From positions 1 through 64,000 of the forward strand of contig JAAYAH010000140.1 in assembly GCA_012719445.1 (NCBI GenBank): a DNA stretch of 64,000 nt, written 5' to 3'. Positions 63,755 to 64,000 of the stretch are shown piece by piece. The stretch's first letter is position 1. Each line of letters begins with the position of its first letter. The DNA comes from Actinomycetales bacterium. Lineage in GTDB: Bacteria > Actinomycetota > Actinomycetes > Actinomycetales > Kineosporiaceae. The notes below the pieces were generated by a model. It made no database searches, was not told the origin of the DNA, and worked only from the letters and a program-made list of their open reading frames with translations. Both the position numbers and the translations under genes were made by a program.

Positions 63755-64000
63755 ATGGCTGTCGTGACGATGCGTCAACTGCTGGAGAGCGGCGTCCACT
63801 TCGGGCACCAGACCCGGCGGTGGAACCCGAAGATGAAGAGGTTCATCTTCACCGAGCGCAACGGCATCTACATCATCGACCTGCAGCAGTCGCTGTCCTT
63901 CATCGACAAGGCCTACGAGTTCATCAAGGAGACCGTCGCCCACGGCGGGTCGGTGCTGTTCGTCGGCACGAAGAAGCAGGCGCAGGAGCCGATCGCCGAG
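63755..64000 (+). CDS. rpsB: 30S ribosomal protein S2 (3' end outside window)
   Basis: The first 82 codons of S2: [32 protein letters not shown] at the start and [23 protein letters not shown], then [15 protein letters not shown]. The ATG at 63755 follows GAGGAG by 8 bases. It has no stop in the window because the sequence ends. Confidence 0.97.
   Translation, partial: MAVVTMRQLLESGVHFGHQTRRWNPKMKRFIFTERNGIYIIDLQQSLSFIDKAYEFIKETVAHGGSVLFVGTKKQAQEPIAE

Overview
This 64 kb window is very GC-rich, uses many GTG starts and carries the conserved leuD-to-rpsB gene order of actinobacteria. The order resembles that of Mycobacterium, but there is also a WhiG/FliA sigma factor and a pair of signal peptidases. 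An F420-making, cytochrome bd-containing member of Pseudonocardiales or a neighbouring order fits best. The assignment rests on gene content and order only.

Layout. 1-20 kb holds leuD (5' truncated), a histone-like HU with a very long basic tail, a MurA-family enzyme, cofC, an acyltransferase, a PAS-GGDEF protein, cutA with a PLP enzyme, ddl, a DUF3515 lipoprotein, an Lrp-type RAM protein, thiL, rpmB, a DAK/FakA-type protein, recG, rsmD, coaD, DUF177-rpmF, rnc and mutM. 20-31 kb is a redox/respiration block. It contains a DevR-like regulator, a LacI-type sensor fused to GGDEF, a DevS-like two-GAF kinase that keeps the heme-ligand His, and cydABDC in one minus-strand run. 31.4-33.9 kb is a compositionally distinct insert with a small unknown ORF and a degenerate SecA-like protein. 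34-47.6 kb has acyP, smc, a membrane-anchored protein, ftsY, a convergent pair of type VII-secretion-like proteins, amt-glnB-glnD and ffh. 47.6-64 kb has an amidohydrolase, a polytopic membrane protein, rpsP-khpA-rimM-trmD, rplS, lepB x2, rnhB, DUF2469, yraN, comM(yifB), dprA, xerC, whiG, an M23 protein on the other strand, and the start of rpsB.

How the genes work together. Most of the window is housekeeping: ribosome assembly and rRNA/tRNA modification, SRP-dependent targeting (ffh, ftsY, lepB), chromosome handling (smc, HU, xerC, dprA), cell-wall precursors (murA, ddl) and nitrogen control (amt-glnB-glnD behind a GlnR-like box). The accessory content is the devRS/GGDEF/cyd cluster, the SecA-like insert and the orphan type VII-like pair.

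The best candidate for something undescribed is the 644-residue SecA-like protein (31997-33931). It keeps the SecA architecture from the DEVDSILID motif to the C-terminal FNLEV end. It has lost the Walker A Lys/Thr, the motif VI arginines and the whole preprotein cross-linking domain, so it looks like a pseudo-translocase. Several small signals are also recorded: long hairpins and short tandem repeats just after stop codons, a shared GGTTTGG promoter element at three ribosomal-protein loci, leaderless -10 elements and a possible ATC start codon. No tRNA, rRNA, CRISPR array or insertion sequence was recognised.
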